Source: Gnetum montanum (Eukaryota; Streptophyta; Gnetopsida; Gnetales; Gnetaceae). Taken from it: a DNA stretch of 64,000 bases. The notes beneath the pieces are model-generated. The model had not been told where the DNA came from. It worked only from the letters and a program-made list of their open reading frames with translations, and did not search any database. Shown in pieces: positions 12,829 through 24,775 of the stretch (position 1 is its first letter; each line of letters opens with the position of its first letter). Position numbers and translations under genes: made by a program. The stretch spans positions 285,331 through 349,330 of the forward strand of contig MNCI01017692.1 of assembly GCA_015680685.1 (NCBI GenBank). The letters are read 5' to 3'.

Positions 12829-14345
12829 TTGGAAATCCCTGACAATTTTAAGAAAGAGCCCCTTGAGTTAAAACCATTACTCACTGGTATGGAGTATACA
12901 TTTCCCAAAAATGGAAAATCGATAATTATTAATGCTAAGCTCGTTCCTCAACAAAAAGAGAGACTGTTGGAAATGGTAAACAAATGGTTGAAAGCCTTTG
13001 CTTGGTCATATCCTGAATTAATTGGAATAGACCCTAGGATATGCTAGCATAGAATTTACACTGACCCCTCCATGAAGCCTTGACAACAACCGTAGAGGCA
13101 ACTAAACCCAAAGCTGAAGTAAGTGGTTAAAGAAGAAATTGAACAACTTCTAAAATTCAGGTTCATTTACCCCATTGTTGATAGTGAATGGGTTAGTTCC
13201 TTAGTCATTGTGCCCAAAAAGGGAGGTAAATGGAGGGTGTGTAGACTTTAGGCTACTAAACATGGCAACATTCAAAGACCACTTTCCATTGTCATTCGTC
13301 GACCAAGTCTTAGAAACCATTGCAGGGCATCACTACTATAGTTTTCTAGACGGGTACAGTGGATACAACCAGATCCAAATAGCACCAGAAGACCAAGCCA
13401 AGACTACACTTACAAGTCCTTGGGGGAAATTCGCATATAGACAGATGTCGTTTGGCTTGTTCAATGCCCTTGCAGCATTTCAACGTTTGGTTCTAAGTAT
13501 CTTTCAGCAGCAAATAGGGAATGGTGTAGAGGTCTTCATGGACAATTTCTCCACCTACAGAGTGAACTTCGATCAAGTATTGGACTGATTAGAGCAAGTG
13601 CTAAAACAATGTGTTGAAACCAATTTAAGGCTCAATTGGCAGAAAAACCATTTAATCATCCAAGAAGATATAGTATTAGGGCATAAGATTTCACAAATAG
13701 GGATAGAGGTAGACCCCAAAAAGATTAAAGTCATCCAAGGAATCATGCGTTAACCTAAAATTCTAAAAGACATTCAATCATTCCTTGGACACACTGGCTA
13801 TTATAGAAGATTCACTAAGAACTTTTCAAAGGTTGCAAAACCATTGGTTGAACTAATGAAAATGGATGTACCCTTTGAATGGATCAGGGAATGTGAACTA
13901 GCTTTCCAAACCTTGAAGCAGAAGCTTGTAGAAACACATATTCTATAAGCTCCTAACTGGTCCAGACCATTCCACATAATGACTAACACATCCAACTATG
14001 CTCTGGGAGCCGTACTTACACAGTTAGATGACCAGAAATGATCCTATTACATTCACTATGCAAGTCGAAGTATTGCTGGTCCACAACTCAACTACACCAT
14101 AACGAAAAAGGAATTAATGGCTATGGTGTTTCCACTAGAAAATTTTAGGCACTATGTATTGGGCTATAAGGTATTTGTACACACAGACCATAGTGCAATT
14201 TGGTTCCAGCTAAATAAACCAACGGTGAGCCCTAACATCATACGATGGCTCATAATCTTACAAGAGTTTGATCTTATGATGATAGATCGTAAAGGCACCA
14301 AGAACGTTGTTGCTGATCATTTATCTTGGTTAAGATGGGACAACA
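12829..14345 (+). pseudogene. pol: RT-D reverse transcriptase and RNase H remnant
   Basis: RT motifs seen in order are EFAWSYPEL-like text near 13000, VIVPKKGGKWRVC near 13205, HYYSFLDGYSGYNQI near 13330, PWGKFAYRQMSFGL near 13420 and VFMDNFSTY at 13532-13558. The usual second Asp of the FxDD box is Asn here. RNase H follows from about 13970, with EKELMAMVF near 14108, HTDHSAI near 14180 and NVVADHLSWL near 14305. A two-base deletion relative to RT-H near 13241-13246 shifts the frame, and several stops occur. It would have copied the element RNA into DNA. Confidence 0.93.
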
Positions 14346-14599
14346 AATAGGATGAATATTCACTTTCTAATTGCTTTCCTAATGAATTCCTCTTTGCAGG
14401 TGTAATAAATAATTAATTAACTAGGGAGATAAATTAGTATAGTAGCATTCTTACCTATCTCATTACACAAGAAACACCACAAGAGTTAGACGTTAAAAAG
14501 AAACAACAGTTTCTACACCGAGCCAAGTATTTCATAGAAATCAATGGGCATCTTTATAAGGTATGCTCCGATGGCTTGGTTCGATGGTGTATTCCCGAT

Positions 14600-15784
14600 G
14601 TAGATCAATTACGAGTTCTCCAAGATGCTCATGAGGGTCCTTGTGGGGGTCATTATGCTAAGAGATGAACAACCATTAAAATCTTGCTTGCAAAATATTA
14701 TTGGCCTACATTGTTCCAGGACGCTCATCATTTCATCCAATCTTGTAAATGCTACCAACATGATGGGGGAATGACTACTAGAATGGAGGGTCCACAACAA
14801 TGGATTCAACCTTTAGAACCCTTCATCATATGGGGAATTGATTTTATGGGATCTATTACACCAATGTCCAATGGAAAAGCCTCCATTGTTGTTGTTGTTG
14901 ACTATTTCACAAAGTGGGTAGAAGCAGCCACTATTATGAATTGTACATCATCTAATGCTGCATGATTTTTTCAACAACAAATCGTTAACAGGTTTGGTGT
15001 GCCTCGTGCACTTATTTTTAACAATGATACACACTTTACATGTGCGAATTTTTGAAAGTTGATGCAACGCTTAGGAGTGGAACACAAGCTAACTACACCA
15101 TATCACTCTTAAGTGAATGGTCAAGCTGAAGTCACCAATAGGGAGATTACAAAAATATTGACATGAACCATTAGTAAATATAGGCAAGACTAGAGCACCA
15201 AACTGAACGATGCTCTTTGGGCATACCACTCCACATGGAAACTCCCTATAGGCTAGTCTCCCTATGAGTTAGTGTATGGTAAACTTCCAATGCTTCCTAT
15301 TCAAGCTGAGCTTCGTACACTATCTATGGCATGTGATCTCAACCTTGACCTTAATCTAGCATAGAAAGAACAATTGATGAACCTTAACTTGCTAGATGAA
15401 AATTGATTAGCCACCCTGTCATCTAATGAACTACACAAGGCCTTTAACAAACAACGTCATGACCTAAGAACTAAGAAAGTTAAATATCAACCAGGTGATA
15501 AGGTTTTGTACTGGAATCCCACACATGTGCCACAATGAACTAAATTTCAAACATTATGGAAAGGACATTATATTATTCATGAAACTTTTCCTTCAAGGGC
15601 CATGATTATTTACAAACTTAAGAGCCTGGATAAGAAATTTTTGGTCAACATCCAACAAACCAAACCTTCCCATGAGCCTAGAACAGCCAGTACCAATACT
15701 ACCTCTATTGGTGGACAACCCTACTCATTATTTTGGATCTCCTCCTTCCAACTCAGTTGTGGAGGAGATGGCCACCAATGCTAA
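14600..15784 (+). pseudogene. pol: RT-D integrase remnant
   Basis: The HHCC zinc finger spans about 14630-14760 (GGHYAKR ... CKCYQHD). The core follows with GIDFMGSIT near 14838 (first acidic residue) and FNNDTHF near 15016, where the sibling has SDNGTYF, so the second catalytic Asp is lost. NGQAEVTNREI near 15118 carries the Glu. The C-terminal part includes YWNPTHVPQ near 15510 and a tail to about 15784. Several stops interrupt it (for example 15057, 15163). The enzyme would have inserted the DNA copy. Confidence 0.92.
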
Positions 15785-17641
15785 CCATTCTAAGCCCTAA
15801 GATCTTTTTGTATTTTTGTTCTACACATCTTTTCAATATTAGTTACTTTTTGTTTTATACCATTGTTCATATTTTTTGCTATTTCTTTGTTTGATTTACT
15901 TTCATTTGTCATACAATAAATGCTCATGATGGTGGATTGTACTATAATGGTGTTGATTGCTAATGTTTGGTTTTTACCTTTGACTTTTGGTGTTAACACT
16001 AAGATATTGTTCTTTTGATAAAACAAGCAATGAGTCCACGTTGTCCATTTATCCATTCAACTCTGTGGTCTCCCTTGGCTTTGGAACTATACTGTCCCTT
16101 TTTCTAAATGAACTTATTAATGAATTGGTGGCTAGGTATTCTTCAAGCCAAGGAAGGACTCAATGGTTGAAAAGGGTGTGACTTCAAGAGGATTCGACGC
16201 ACTTGTGTTGACTATTCTCTTGGGTACTTGGATGCTTTTCATGGGTTTTCCACCATTCCACTGTTGACCAAATATCAAGAAGTCAAATCAATTAAATAAG
16301 TCTTTACATGGTGTGGTTCTCACATAAAAAAAAAGCTGGTGAGAATTCAAAGCACACCCCTTAGACATAATAATGAAATATGGGCTACAAACATTGGTTA
16401 TGGCACTGGAAAGACATGTTACCCATGCCTGAAGGTTCCCTCTAACTAAGGCCCTTTCTCACTTCCTGCTTCTCTATCTTTCTCTCCTTGGAATGGTGGT
16501 GACTCTATGAATGCATTCTTGTTACTTCAAGAGGATGGCTTGGTCAAATGTGTTGATGCAAGGTCACTAAATGTGGTTTGTTTGAATCCAGATTTGGAAT
16601 GAATTCTATTCAATCACCGTAACCATATAACACACAAGGGACTTTACACAACCTTGCTCTTGGGATTCCATTCCATTTTCTCCTCTCCTTCCATATTTCT
16701 TCCCATATTCCACCTCATTACCAGTTTTATGATCAATCTATATCATGGTTGAGGCATTGTTCATCTTTGGTAACTTCTTGTAGGTAAGTTCTTAACCATT
16801 GTTCCATACGTCATTCCTAGAGCCTATGGACTCTTTGGTTTGCGGGTTTGTCAAGGCATAAAAGTCATGAGCCTGCTTTGGGGAGGACCCACTAACATTC
16901 TTTTATGGTACAATTGTTAAGTTCTTTCCCTTAAACATTCTTTGCAATCAACCATTTCTTGTTTCATCCCCATCCATGACATTTGTTTTATTGGCTTCAC
17001 CATTGATATTTCTCTTATCTTTCTTTTTCCTTTAGTTTGTTCACCCTATTGCTACCAGAGGTTCGCTCTTAGTCGTGGGGGCCCAGTCACAAATTTTTCC
17101 ATTCAATTACCTATCTCACCCCTACACCTTGGGTAGTTATCAGTTAAAAACCTCTAACCCAGTATCTGCCATACCCACAACTCAGCTAAGGTACTTCATA
17201 TCGGGGCAAGGTATCAAATACATTGTATCTTATCTATCCTTGCTAATTCATGACTGTGTTGTGTGTGCAGATGGTGACCATACGAACAATGAATTGGGAT
17301 AGGATGGAGCACTTGGGATGGACTAGAGCAGGAGCAATTATGTAAGGAACATGCTTTATCACATGGATATGGATAAACAACGGAGTGCACATTTCTAACA
17401 TTGGCAGCAACGCACCCCATTCTCTTTTCTCTCTCTTTCTCTTCAAGCTATTGGATGAGGGTCTGGATGTCATCTATGTAAAGTGTTTACCATAATGGTT
17501 ATGAACGCCAATGCTGTAATATGTTTGTCAATCCATTCACCGAGCACTTTGAGTCTGTCACCCATGTCGTCATCAGTTGTCATTCAATCAATAATCCTAG
17601 ACCTTCCCAATATTTTGTAAGGAACTCGAGGACGAGTTTTT
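15785..17641 (+). other. RT-D non-coding 3' spacer
   Basis: About 1.9 kb without coding signal between integrase and LTR. It holds three blocks shared with the other superfamily members. One is GTGTGACTTCAAGAGGATTC near 16176. Another is GGTTCCCTCTAACTAAGGCC near 16434. The third is CTGCTTTGGGGAGGACCCA near 16873. A purine-rich motif resembling the polypurine tract occurs at the integrase end (15751-15770) and again near 17066-17085. Confidence 0.8.
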
Positions 17642-17658
17642 ATTCAGTCATGGGGGTA
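17642..17658 (+). promoter_or_regulatory. RT-D 3' polypurine tract
   Basis: ATTCAGTCATGGGGGTA abuts the TG of the 3' LTR. The same TTAGTCATGGGGGTA-type sequence precedes the LTRs of RT-I, and in reverse RT-G and RT-J. Confidence 0.88.
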
Positions 17659-18486
17659 TGATGAACCGCTATATCGAGGCTGCAATATCAGAGCCTACCA
17701 AGCGATATCAGACATCCAATGTCGAAGCTTGTCTCATCACCTATAAATAAGAGGCGGGTGCACTTGGTTTGGCAATAGGTTAATTTAGTTTCTTAATCCC
17801 TTACCCAAACTCTTGCACTTTTCCTTTCTCAGAGTTAGAATTATTTCTGAGTGCCCGCAGTAGGAGTCATAAAGCAAACAGATCTTTATTCAAGCATTAT
17901 GTACTGGAGCACACCTTGTGGCCAGAAATAAAGATGAACTTTGTGATAACCTTTGTAGCATTCAGAATAGATTATCTCTTACCCTTCATGTTATTTATAG
18001 TTATTTAATGCTTTTTGTAGTTAATTAATGTTTTCTCTCTCACCTTGTTAATTCTCCCAAGTAAGCACACTCAGTACGACCACTTCGAGCATGCGTAGAA
18101 CACTTGGTCACCTAGTAACAATTAGCGTTTGGTAATCCTAGTAGTGCTACACTGGTTCAGGATGTGTATAGCAAGTGGGAACAGATGCTGGTGTTAGGAC
18201 TAGTTAGAGCATAGTTGATTAGTTAAATTAAATTAGTTACTTAATTATTTCACTTCTCCCTTTTTAGCACCAAGACATAAAACATAAAAATATATAAAAA
18301 TCATATACCTCAAGTTTATTTAACCATACAATTGTGCTATACAAGTGAGCTTGGGAAAACAATGATTAACTAACCCATCCTTGTTCTGTAAAGGTGCATA
18401 AGCACTTAGTCCTTGGAATTCAACTAGATCGTGTGTGGACGCTCGTATTCGTATGGTTGAGTGTAGGGATACCTTGCCGCTCATCA
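17659..18486 (+). repeat. RT-D 3' LTR
   Basis: An 828 bp LTR running from TGATGAACC to CTCATCA, with TATAAATAAGAGG at 17742. It is followed by the CATGT target duplication. Confidence 0.95.
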
Positions 18487-18491
18487 CATGT

Positions 18492-20024
18492 AAACAACTC
18501 AAAATTCCTTTTGAAGAACAAATGCATCAACTACGCAAACAAAATAGCATTAAAATTATTCTCCATATTTTCTCTCAATGTTTTACTTTTGAGCACATTC
18601 AACATAAGTAAGATATTATTATGACTAATCAATTTATTTGAAATATTATGAAGAGCCCTTGATAATTTTCAAAAAAAAAATTTCAAAACTCATAGCATGT
18701 ACAATTTTAATGATCCTTTAAACCCAAAAGGTCCATGGAAGCACAAACATGATAAAATTTCTCCAATTTTATAAACACAAACAAATAGATGGGTTGATAA
18801 CATCACTTCCCATTAAATTTCAATGTTTTAACCATTTTGCATTACATCTACCTTACAATTGGTTATTTTTTTTCTAAAACTAACCCTTACCTATGTATCA
18901 TTAACTATAATGCTAATTACCCTCTTTTTAATCAATTGCTAACTCATAATGAATTTAGTATGATTAAAAATGATTAACAAAAATAAAAGTCTTTGCATTG
19001 CCTTGCCCTGCTAGATTGAAGGCCTCTCCACATAAATCACTTACTTTAGTTAACAATTTTTTTTTACTTTGTTACTCATGCATGACAACAAAAGTAAAAA
19101 TTGTCAAGGAGAATGAGTGATGCCCAAGTCACCTGCACAAAAACTCAAGCTTTAACCATCGGAGAGCTCCTTGCTGCGCTGCAATCGAAGGGTGAAGCTA
19201 TGCTCTGTAGAAGTGTTTTTGCAGCTTCTCTCAGTTACTGCATCAAAATCGAGAATCGTAAATTTCTTAAGTGGCAATCAAACTACCAGGTGTTTTTTGT
19301 GCTGCTCCAAAAACTTCACCAAACACTCTACTTGTAAGCTATTGTTGTAACGAAACACGGTATTTCTATTAAGGTTGCAACGTACAAGCCTCCCCGGGCC
19401 AAGCACGATGCTAACAATGGTAACGCTGATAACAAGTACCAGATTGCGTCACCACTGTTATATCAAAAATTTATAAATTTATGCAGTTACATTAAAAAAT
19501 AATAAACTACCATTAGTAATGTGAGCTTACAATGTCAAATTAAGAACGTTGTGTCGTATAATTTATGCGCCTCCCTATTGCAATTGTTAACTGCCAATGG
19601 CTATGACATTTAAAATGATTAGCCATTGTGAACTATACAATTATAATTTCTGAAATCAACGGTCATTAACGTGCTCATTATCGTCCTTCCGTAAAATCAA
19701 CGCACTAAGATTCAGTGCCAACATTTCCGTCTCCTTGTTAATTGCTAGTTTTCCATTTAGTCCTCTGGAGTTTCGTGTAATACTGTAATCCAAATCGGCA
19801 CAATTTACCTTTAATGGTTGCCTGCATGCAGGGGTGCATTCATGTAATCGTATTCACACGGCATATCCTATCCGATAACTTGAGAAGTGAGCACTCGATG
19901 GCCAATCATTGTTGGCGAAAGGCGACGACACGTTCTGAATTCTGATCACTCTTCCTTGCCCTACCTGATACTGAGGAACTCTGCATATGAAGAACTGTAG
20001 CTTACAATGGTAAGCGACGTTCCT
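18492..20024. other. Intergenic, low-copy AT-rich sequence
   Basis: No recognised gene. A short open frame from ATG 19113 to 19337 has slightly more mixed base composition than its surroundings but no motif that I know. I see no splice or promoter context and do not call it. Confidence 0.5.
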
Positions 20025-20026
20025 GT

Positions 20027-20117
20027 TTCTGACATATCGCAGAGGTAACACTAGGGCAGGACAAGTGACATTGTTTCGGTTTCTGACATATCGTAGAGGT
20101 AACAATAGTGCAGGACA
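20027..20117. repeat. Two-copy tandem repeat, about 51 bp period
   Basis: GTTTCTGACATATCG plus AGAGGTAACA and a GCAGGACA end occur at 20027-20066 and again at 20078-20117, with a few substitutions. Confidence 0.85.
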
Positions 20118-20191
20118 CGCAAACCGATTAAAAATGTAAGCAACGGCACGGAGGTAGCGTTTTGCAAGGAAGAGCCTACAAACTTCTTATG

Positions 20192-20372
20192 TTCATGCTC
20201 ATACACATGCCCATTACACAAAACATGTATGCACCATGAAAAAAATTGTAAAAAAAATTCTAACTTAAAAATTGTAGAAAAACTTTTAACTTCATGCTCA
20301 TACACATGCCCATTACCTAGAACATGTATGCACCATGAAAAAAATTGTAAACAAAATTTTAACTTTTTATGG
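20192..20372. repeat. Two-copy tandem repeat, about 99 bp period
   Basis: TTCATGCTCATACACATGCC, a CATGTATGCACCATGAAA block and a TTGTAAA...TTAACTT end recur at about 20192 and 20291. The small open frames here are shadows of the repeat. Confidence 0.85.
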
Positions 20373-20852
20373 AAACTAGAAATTGGAAAACCAAAATACT
20401 TAACTTTGGAAAATAAAAACTTAAACTCATAACCCTTATTTTATTGCTCAAAGTCTATACGACTAAGACTACTCACTTCATTGTGATTAAATTTGTTTTT
20501 TTACATTATTTATATGTGTGTTCATGGATCCCACCCTTGTGTATCAACCAACCATTAAATATGCATACACCAACAATGTTGCATTAAATATGTGGGGGTG
20601 GCAAGGGCGCAAGGTAGAGGGGTGGTCGAATGCTAAAAAGAAGTTTTATTAAAAAAAAAAGGAGTGTCAAATACATAAACCACATTACGTCATGGAGACA
20701 AAAATATGGAAAACTTAGAACATTGGGGATGAAACTTTGGGAAACATCCTTATAAATAATTGTTCACGAAAGGGAGAAACCCAATATAGGGAATTACCAT
20801 CCACCAACCAGCTAGCCTGTTACAAGAGAGAGTGGCAGAAATTTGGACGAGG

Positions 20853-22330
20853 CTAATAGTGCTCAATAAAAGGCAGAGAGACCCATGTGCAGAGACTGCA
20901 TTCAAATGTAAGAAGGGAAGCTTCTATGTAGAGATCCCTGATGAAGAGGGTGCTTGAGCACACAGGTCTTTTCCAAGGTTGCAGAAGATGAATCAATTGA
21001 TGAATATCCATTTTGAACTTTGATGCTTGAGATTTGAGTTGGAAATGAATGAGGTAGAATATCTGCAATTTCTCCAACATTGTTAGATGACATTTATTAG
21101 AAGAATCGATCCTTTGAAAGATAACATTACATCTACGCTTTCAAATGTAATATAGAATAATAGGCCTAATGACTTTCCACGGAAATTTAAAATTAGTAGA
21201 AGTGGTGGCCAAAAGGCCAAATATAACATCATCTTGAGATAGCTTGCACAATGGAATTGATTTGGAAGCCCATGTTCACACATGCTGTGAGAAGGGGGCA
21301 AACCCAAAACACATGAGCAAAGTCCTTTTGACCACCACAAAGAGGGTAATTGGGACTCTAAAACCCAAGATACTCCAGACGTTTGTCGATAGGTAAACCT
21401 TGATGGAGGAGACACGAGAGGAACTGCTTAATTTTAGGGACAATTGGTAGTTTCCAAATACGTTGGAAGAAGGGGGATTCAAAATTGTTCCAACTCTTGT
21501 TTGTCCCAAGACTTGTTATATCGTTGAATGACACTTGATGAGTCATGCAAAAGGAGAAAAGGGACATGCAGCTTGTAGGGTAGAAGTTTCGGCCCATTAA
21601 TCCATTGGAAGCCATGAAAAGTACTATGCACCAAACTGTCTAGTTGCAAATAGTATTGAATGAAGGTATAAACTTGAGCTAGGCAATGGTGCATTGCTAT
21701 AGACTCCCCATATAGAATATTAAACTCAGCCCTGGAAATCCTTTGATTGCCAAGTCAAAGACAACTTAGAGAAATAACTCCCTTCCAATACCAAGAGGTA
21801 GCAACCTTGGCATTTGTAATGGCAAGGGGAGTAGGTGACAAAGGTAACCACCAAGGACACAACTTAGAGAGAAGAGTAGGGTTGATCATGACATTTGTCC
21901 AATCTATATAATGGGGTAGAATTTGCCAAGCCCTCCAAATGCTTTTGAAAACATGAGATCTGGGAATAGTGATAGTATGGGGGGAAAGGATCTAGTTAAC
22001 AAAATGGGTTCTTTTTCAAAAGGGCTTATTTTTGGGAAACACTTGTTGAAACCATAATTGGAGGAGAGTCTCAATGATGTCTAGGGCATCTAGATGCTGG
22101 ACCAACTACTTGGCAACTAAGGTAATCCCCTGCTTGAACGAGTTCAAAAGATCTAAGCCATCCTTATTCTTAGGAAAAGTAACAATATTCCAAGTGACAC
22201 AATGGAAACCTTTTTGAAAAATCTTTAGAAGACCACATGAAGTCACGAAATAATTGTTTAAGCTTTTAATAAGCATTAAATACATGGTGAGCGAAATTCT
22301 ATGCTCTTCCATTTTACCATAATTAACATT
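20853..22330 (-). pseudogene. E: LINE (non-LTR retrotransposon) ORF2 3' fragment
   Basis: Read on the minus strand, this is the C-terminal part of a plant LINE reverse transcriptase protein, spread over several frames. Near 22312-22106 there is text of the type ISLxxxLMLIKS...FxxVTWNIVTFPKNKDGLxLLN, matching the conserved palm-to-thumb end of plant LINE RT. Near 21440-21300 there is WKLPIVPKIKQFLSCLLHQG followed by a degenerate CxxC...H zinc-finger region, which is the zf-RVT type domain. The reading continues to about 20853. Frame changes and stops show a dead, 5'-truncated copy. No poly(A) tail was clearly seen at the left edge. Confidence 0.8.
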
Positions 22331-23061
22331 ACAATTCAGGTGTGTAACCCTTCAATAATTGATTGGTAGATATCATTGAATATTGAAGTGCATTTCATTT
22401 GAAATTCAATTCTTGACCCACTTGCTAGCTACCTGCTTTGACAATGTATCATATTACAACGTCTAGATTGTCATGATTGGTAAGCATCTCATAGAAGGAG
22501 GACACATATTGATGCATTAAATACAAGGCAAGCGAAATTCTATGCTCTTCCATTTTACCATAATTAACATTACAATTCCATTTTAGTATAATTAACATTA
22601 CAATTCAGGTGGGCAACCCTTCAATAACTGATCGATAGATATCATTGAATATTGAAGTGCTTTCCGTTCCAAATTCAATTGTTGAACCCACTGGCCAGCT
22701 GCTTGCTTTGACAGCGTTATCATATCACAACGTCCGGATTGTCATGATCGGTAAGCATCTCATAGAAGGAGGACACCGGCGGAAGATGCTGATATCGACG
22801 CAGTAAATACATGGTGAGCGAAATTCTATGCTCTTCCGTTTTACCATAATTAACATTACAATTCAGGTGCGTAACCCTTCAATAATTGATCCGTAGATAC
22901 CATTGAATATTGAAGTGCTTTCCGTCCCAAATTCGATTCTTGACCCACTTGCCAGCTGCCTGCTTTGACAGCGTATCATATTAATCATATTATAACGTCC
23001 GAATTGTCATGATCGGTAAGCATCTAGGACACCGACGGAAGATGCTGATATCAACGCAACA
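22273..23061. repeat. Three-copy tandem repeat (units about 240-285 bp)
   Basis: Units begin near 22273, 22514 and 22799. Each holds AGCGAAATTCTATGCTCTTC, TTTTACCATAATTAACATTA, an ATTGAATATTGAAGTGC block, a GCTTTGACA block and GTCATGAT(T/C)GGTAAGCATC. Unit 2 contains an extra internal copy of the TAATTAACATTACAATTC segment. The first unit overlaps the 5' end of LINE fragment E, so LINE-derived sequence takes part in the array. Confidence 0.88.
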
Positions 23062-24595
23062 TGGTTGCTATTCGCTAGAGCTTCTAACGGCCCACGTTTT
23101 GATCGCGTTTGCCCCTTTCATTATTAAAGTATGATCTCTCCGAAATCTCTCTTCGGATGTGGATGTCAGGATGTGGACTAGTCCCACTACTGGTCTCGGT
23201 GACTCGGCAGCCGAAGTCCGAACCAGAATTGCTCATTCCGTGTATTAATTAAGGGGCATCTTAAAATAAAACGCACGCACACATACTAAAGCAGCTTCTT
23301 CGTCAGACTGAATCGACAAACAAAGCACAAAGGAAGCGTAAAGCAGACGGCAGAGTGCATCAACTAACAGACAGCAGTGCAATGTCAGTCCATGTTCCAT
23401 ACCAAAGTCGTCAGCATGACATAGAGGACCTCTGCTTTATGTTTCGGGATACACGCAAAATGCCGTTTTCAATTCACAAAATATATGATAATTATGCCAG
23501 AGAGTATATCTGAATATCTTCCAGTGGTATGGTATATCTGAAAATTAGGAATTGCCTCAACGTAAAATTCATTTGTTAAAAGGTCCCGAAATGGCCGTGC
23601 TGGCATGCAGCCCCTAAGAAAGGACTTTGGAAGAAATTGGCGTCCTCTAACCAGTTCAGTGATGCCCCGAGCACATGCACAGCTGACCTTAGCTAAGTTT
23701 TGTATTTGATAACCTCTGACACAGCAATTATGGTAAACTCATACCCGTTTCTTCTGCATACGAAGAATAAGATTAGCTATTGAACTTTTACTGGCCGGTA
23801 AATACTGGCTGGTAAATTCTATGCATTTTTATGTGACATGGAATGTTCACCGTGGTAAAATTTGAAAATTTTGAAAGGAGTGAGAGCAAATAGTTTTAAC
23901 AGTTGATACATTAACATGAACAATGATAAGTTCACTTACACTTTTGAGCTGTGTGATTAGCTTTTTGAGCTGTGTGATTAGCTATGAAAATTTGTTAGAT
24001 GATCTCTTCATACTAACTCATTCGATCATTAACAGTATGTGAGCTTTCCATGAGCCGGGGCATGAGAGAATTATTGGAATCTAACATAGATATTAAAATT
24101 CAATTGGAAACTAATTTTTTATTTACTTACATTAATATTTAAGAATTCTTTTTGTGAAAGTTTTTTTTAATGTATAATTTTGTGATTTTAAGTTACTAAG
24201 CAAAAGCTTTTACCATTAAGGTAACATCTCATTGTTTAGATTAACTTGAAATTAAAACTTGATATCCCTTTACTAAAAGATCTTGAATTTGTTTAGAATA
24301 TCTTGAAAGCTTGAAATTTTTTCTTGTTCTAACCACCTAATTCCCTCAAAATGTTGAATCTAATATGGGGATAGAACTAAAACAAAGTATACCGCAAAAA
24401 TCATAAGTGTGAAACATATTTAAAAAAAACGTAGATCAATTTCCTAGTTAGTCATAACCTTGAGCAATGTTTCAAATTGAGCCATATCAAGTTAGTTAGT
24501 CTCTTCATTGTTCTACTCGTGTGGACACCACTAGGATTACTAACTAAACCCTTTAGGACTTATCACTGTGTGTTGGTGGTTGATGTTACGTTCAT
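23062..24595. other. Intergenic sequence without recognised gene
   Basis: Mixed composition up to about 23760, then AT-rich. A 21 bp doublet (TTTTTGAGCTGTGTGATTAGC) is at about 23941-23982. Nothing else is recognised. Confidence 0.5.
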
Positions 24596-24775
24596 ACAAG
24601 TGCACATAAATAATGTTCCATAGCACATTCCATGTTAGCATCCAAGGATAAACCTCAACATAAAGTTGAATACAAAACCATCAAAACAAGTGCACATAAA
24701 TAATGTTCCATAGCACATTCCATGTTAGCATCCAAGGATAAACCTCAACATAAAGTTGAATACAAAACCATCAAA
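24596..24775. repeat. Exact 90 bp tandem duplication
   Basis: 24596-24685 and 24686-24775 read identically by eye, starting ACAAGTGCACATAAATAATG and ending ACAAAACCATCAAA. No element explains it. Confidence 0.93.

Larger units (their letters stand above)
8537..18486 (+). mobile_element. RT-D: full-length Ty3/gypsy (Athila/Tat-like) retrotransposon, decayed
   Basis: A complete 9950 bp insertion. LTRs at 8537-9392 and 17659-18486 both run TGATxA...TCATCA, and the insertion is flanked by the identical five-base duplication CATGT (8532-8536 and 18487-18491). Inside are a primer binding site, gag, protease, RT, RNase H, integrase, a 1.9 kb non-coding 3' spacer and a polypurine tract. There is no chromodomain and no third ORF. 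The tRNA-Asp-like primer site and long gag recall the Athila/Tat branch; that lineage call is an inference from motifs. The LTRs differ substantially from each other, so the insertion is old. Confidence 0.96.

Noticed and set aside
19113-19337. Short open frame (about 74 codons) in mixed-composition sequence
   Set aside because: No recognised motif, no neighbouring exon-like sequence, no promoter or poly(A) context; length is within chance.
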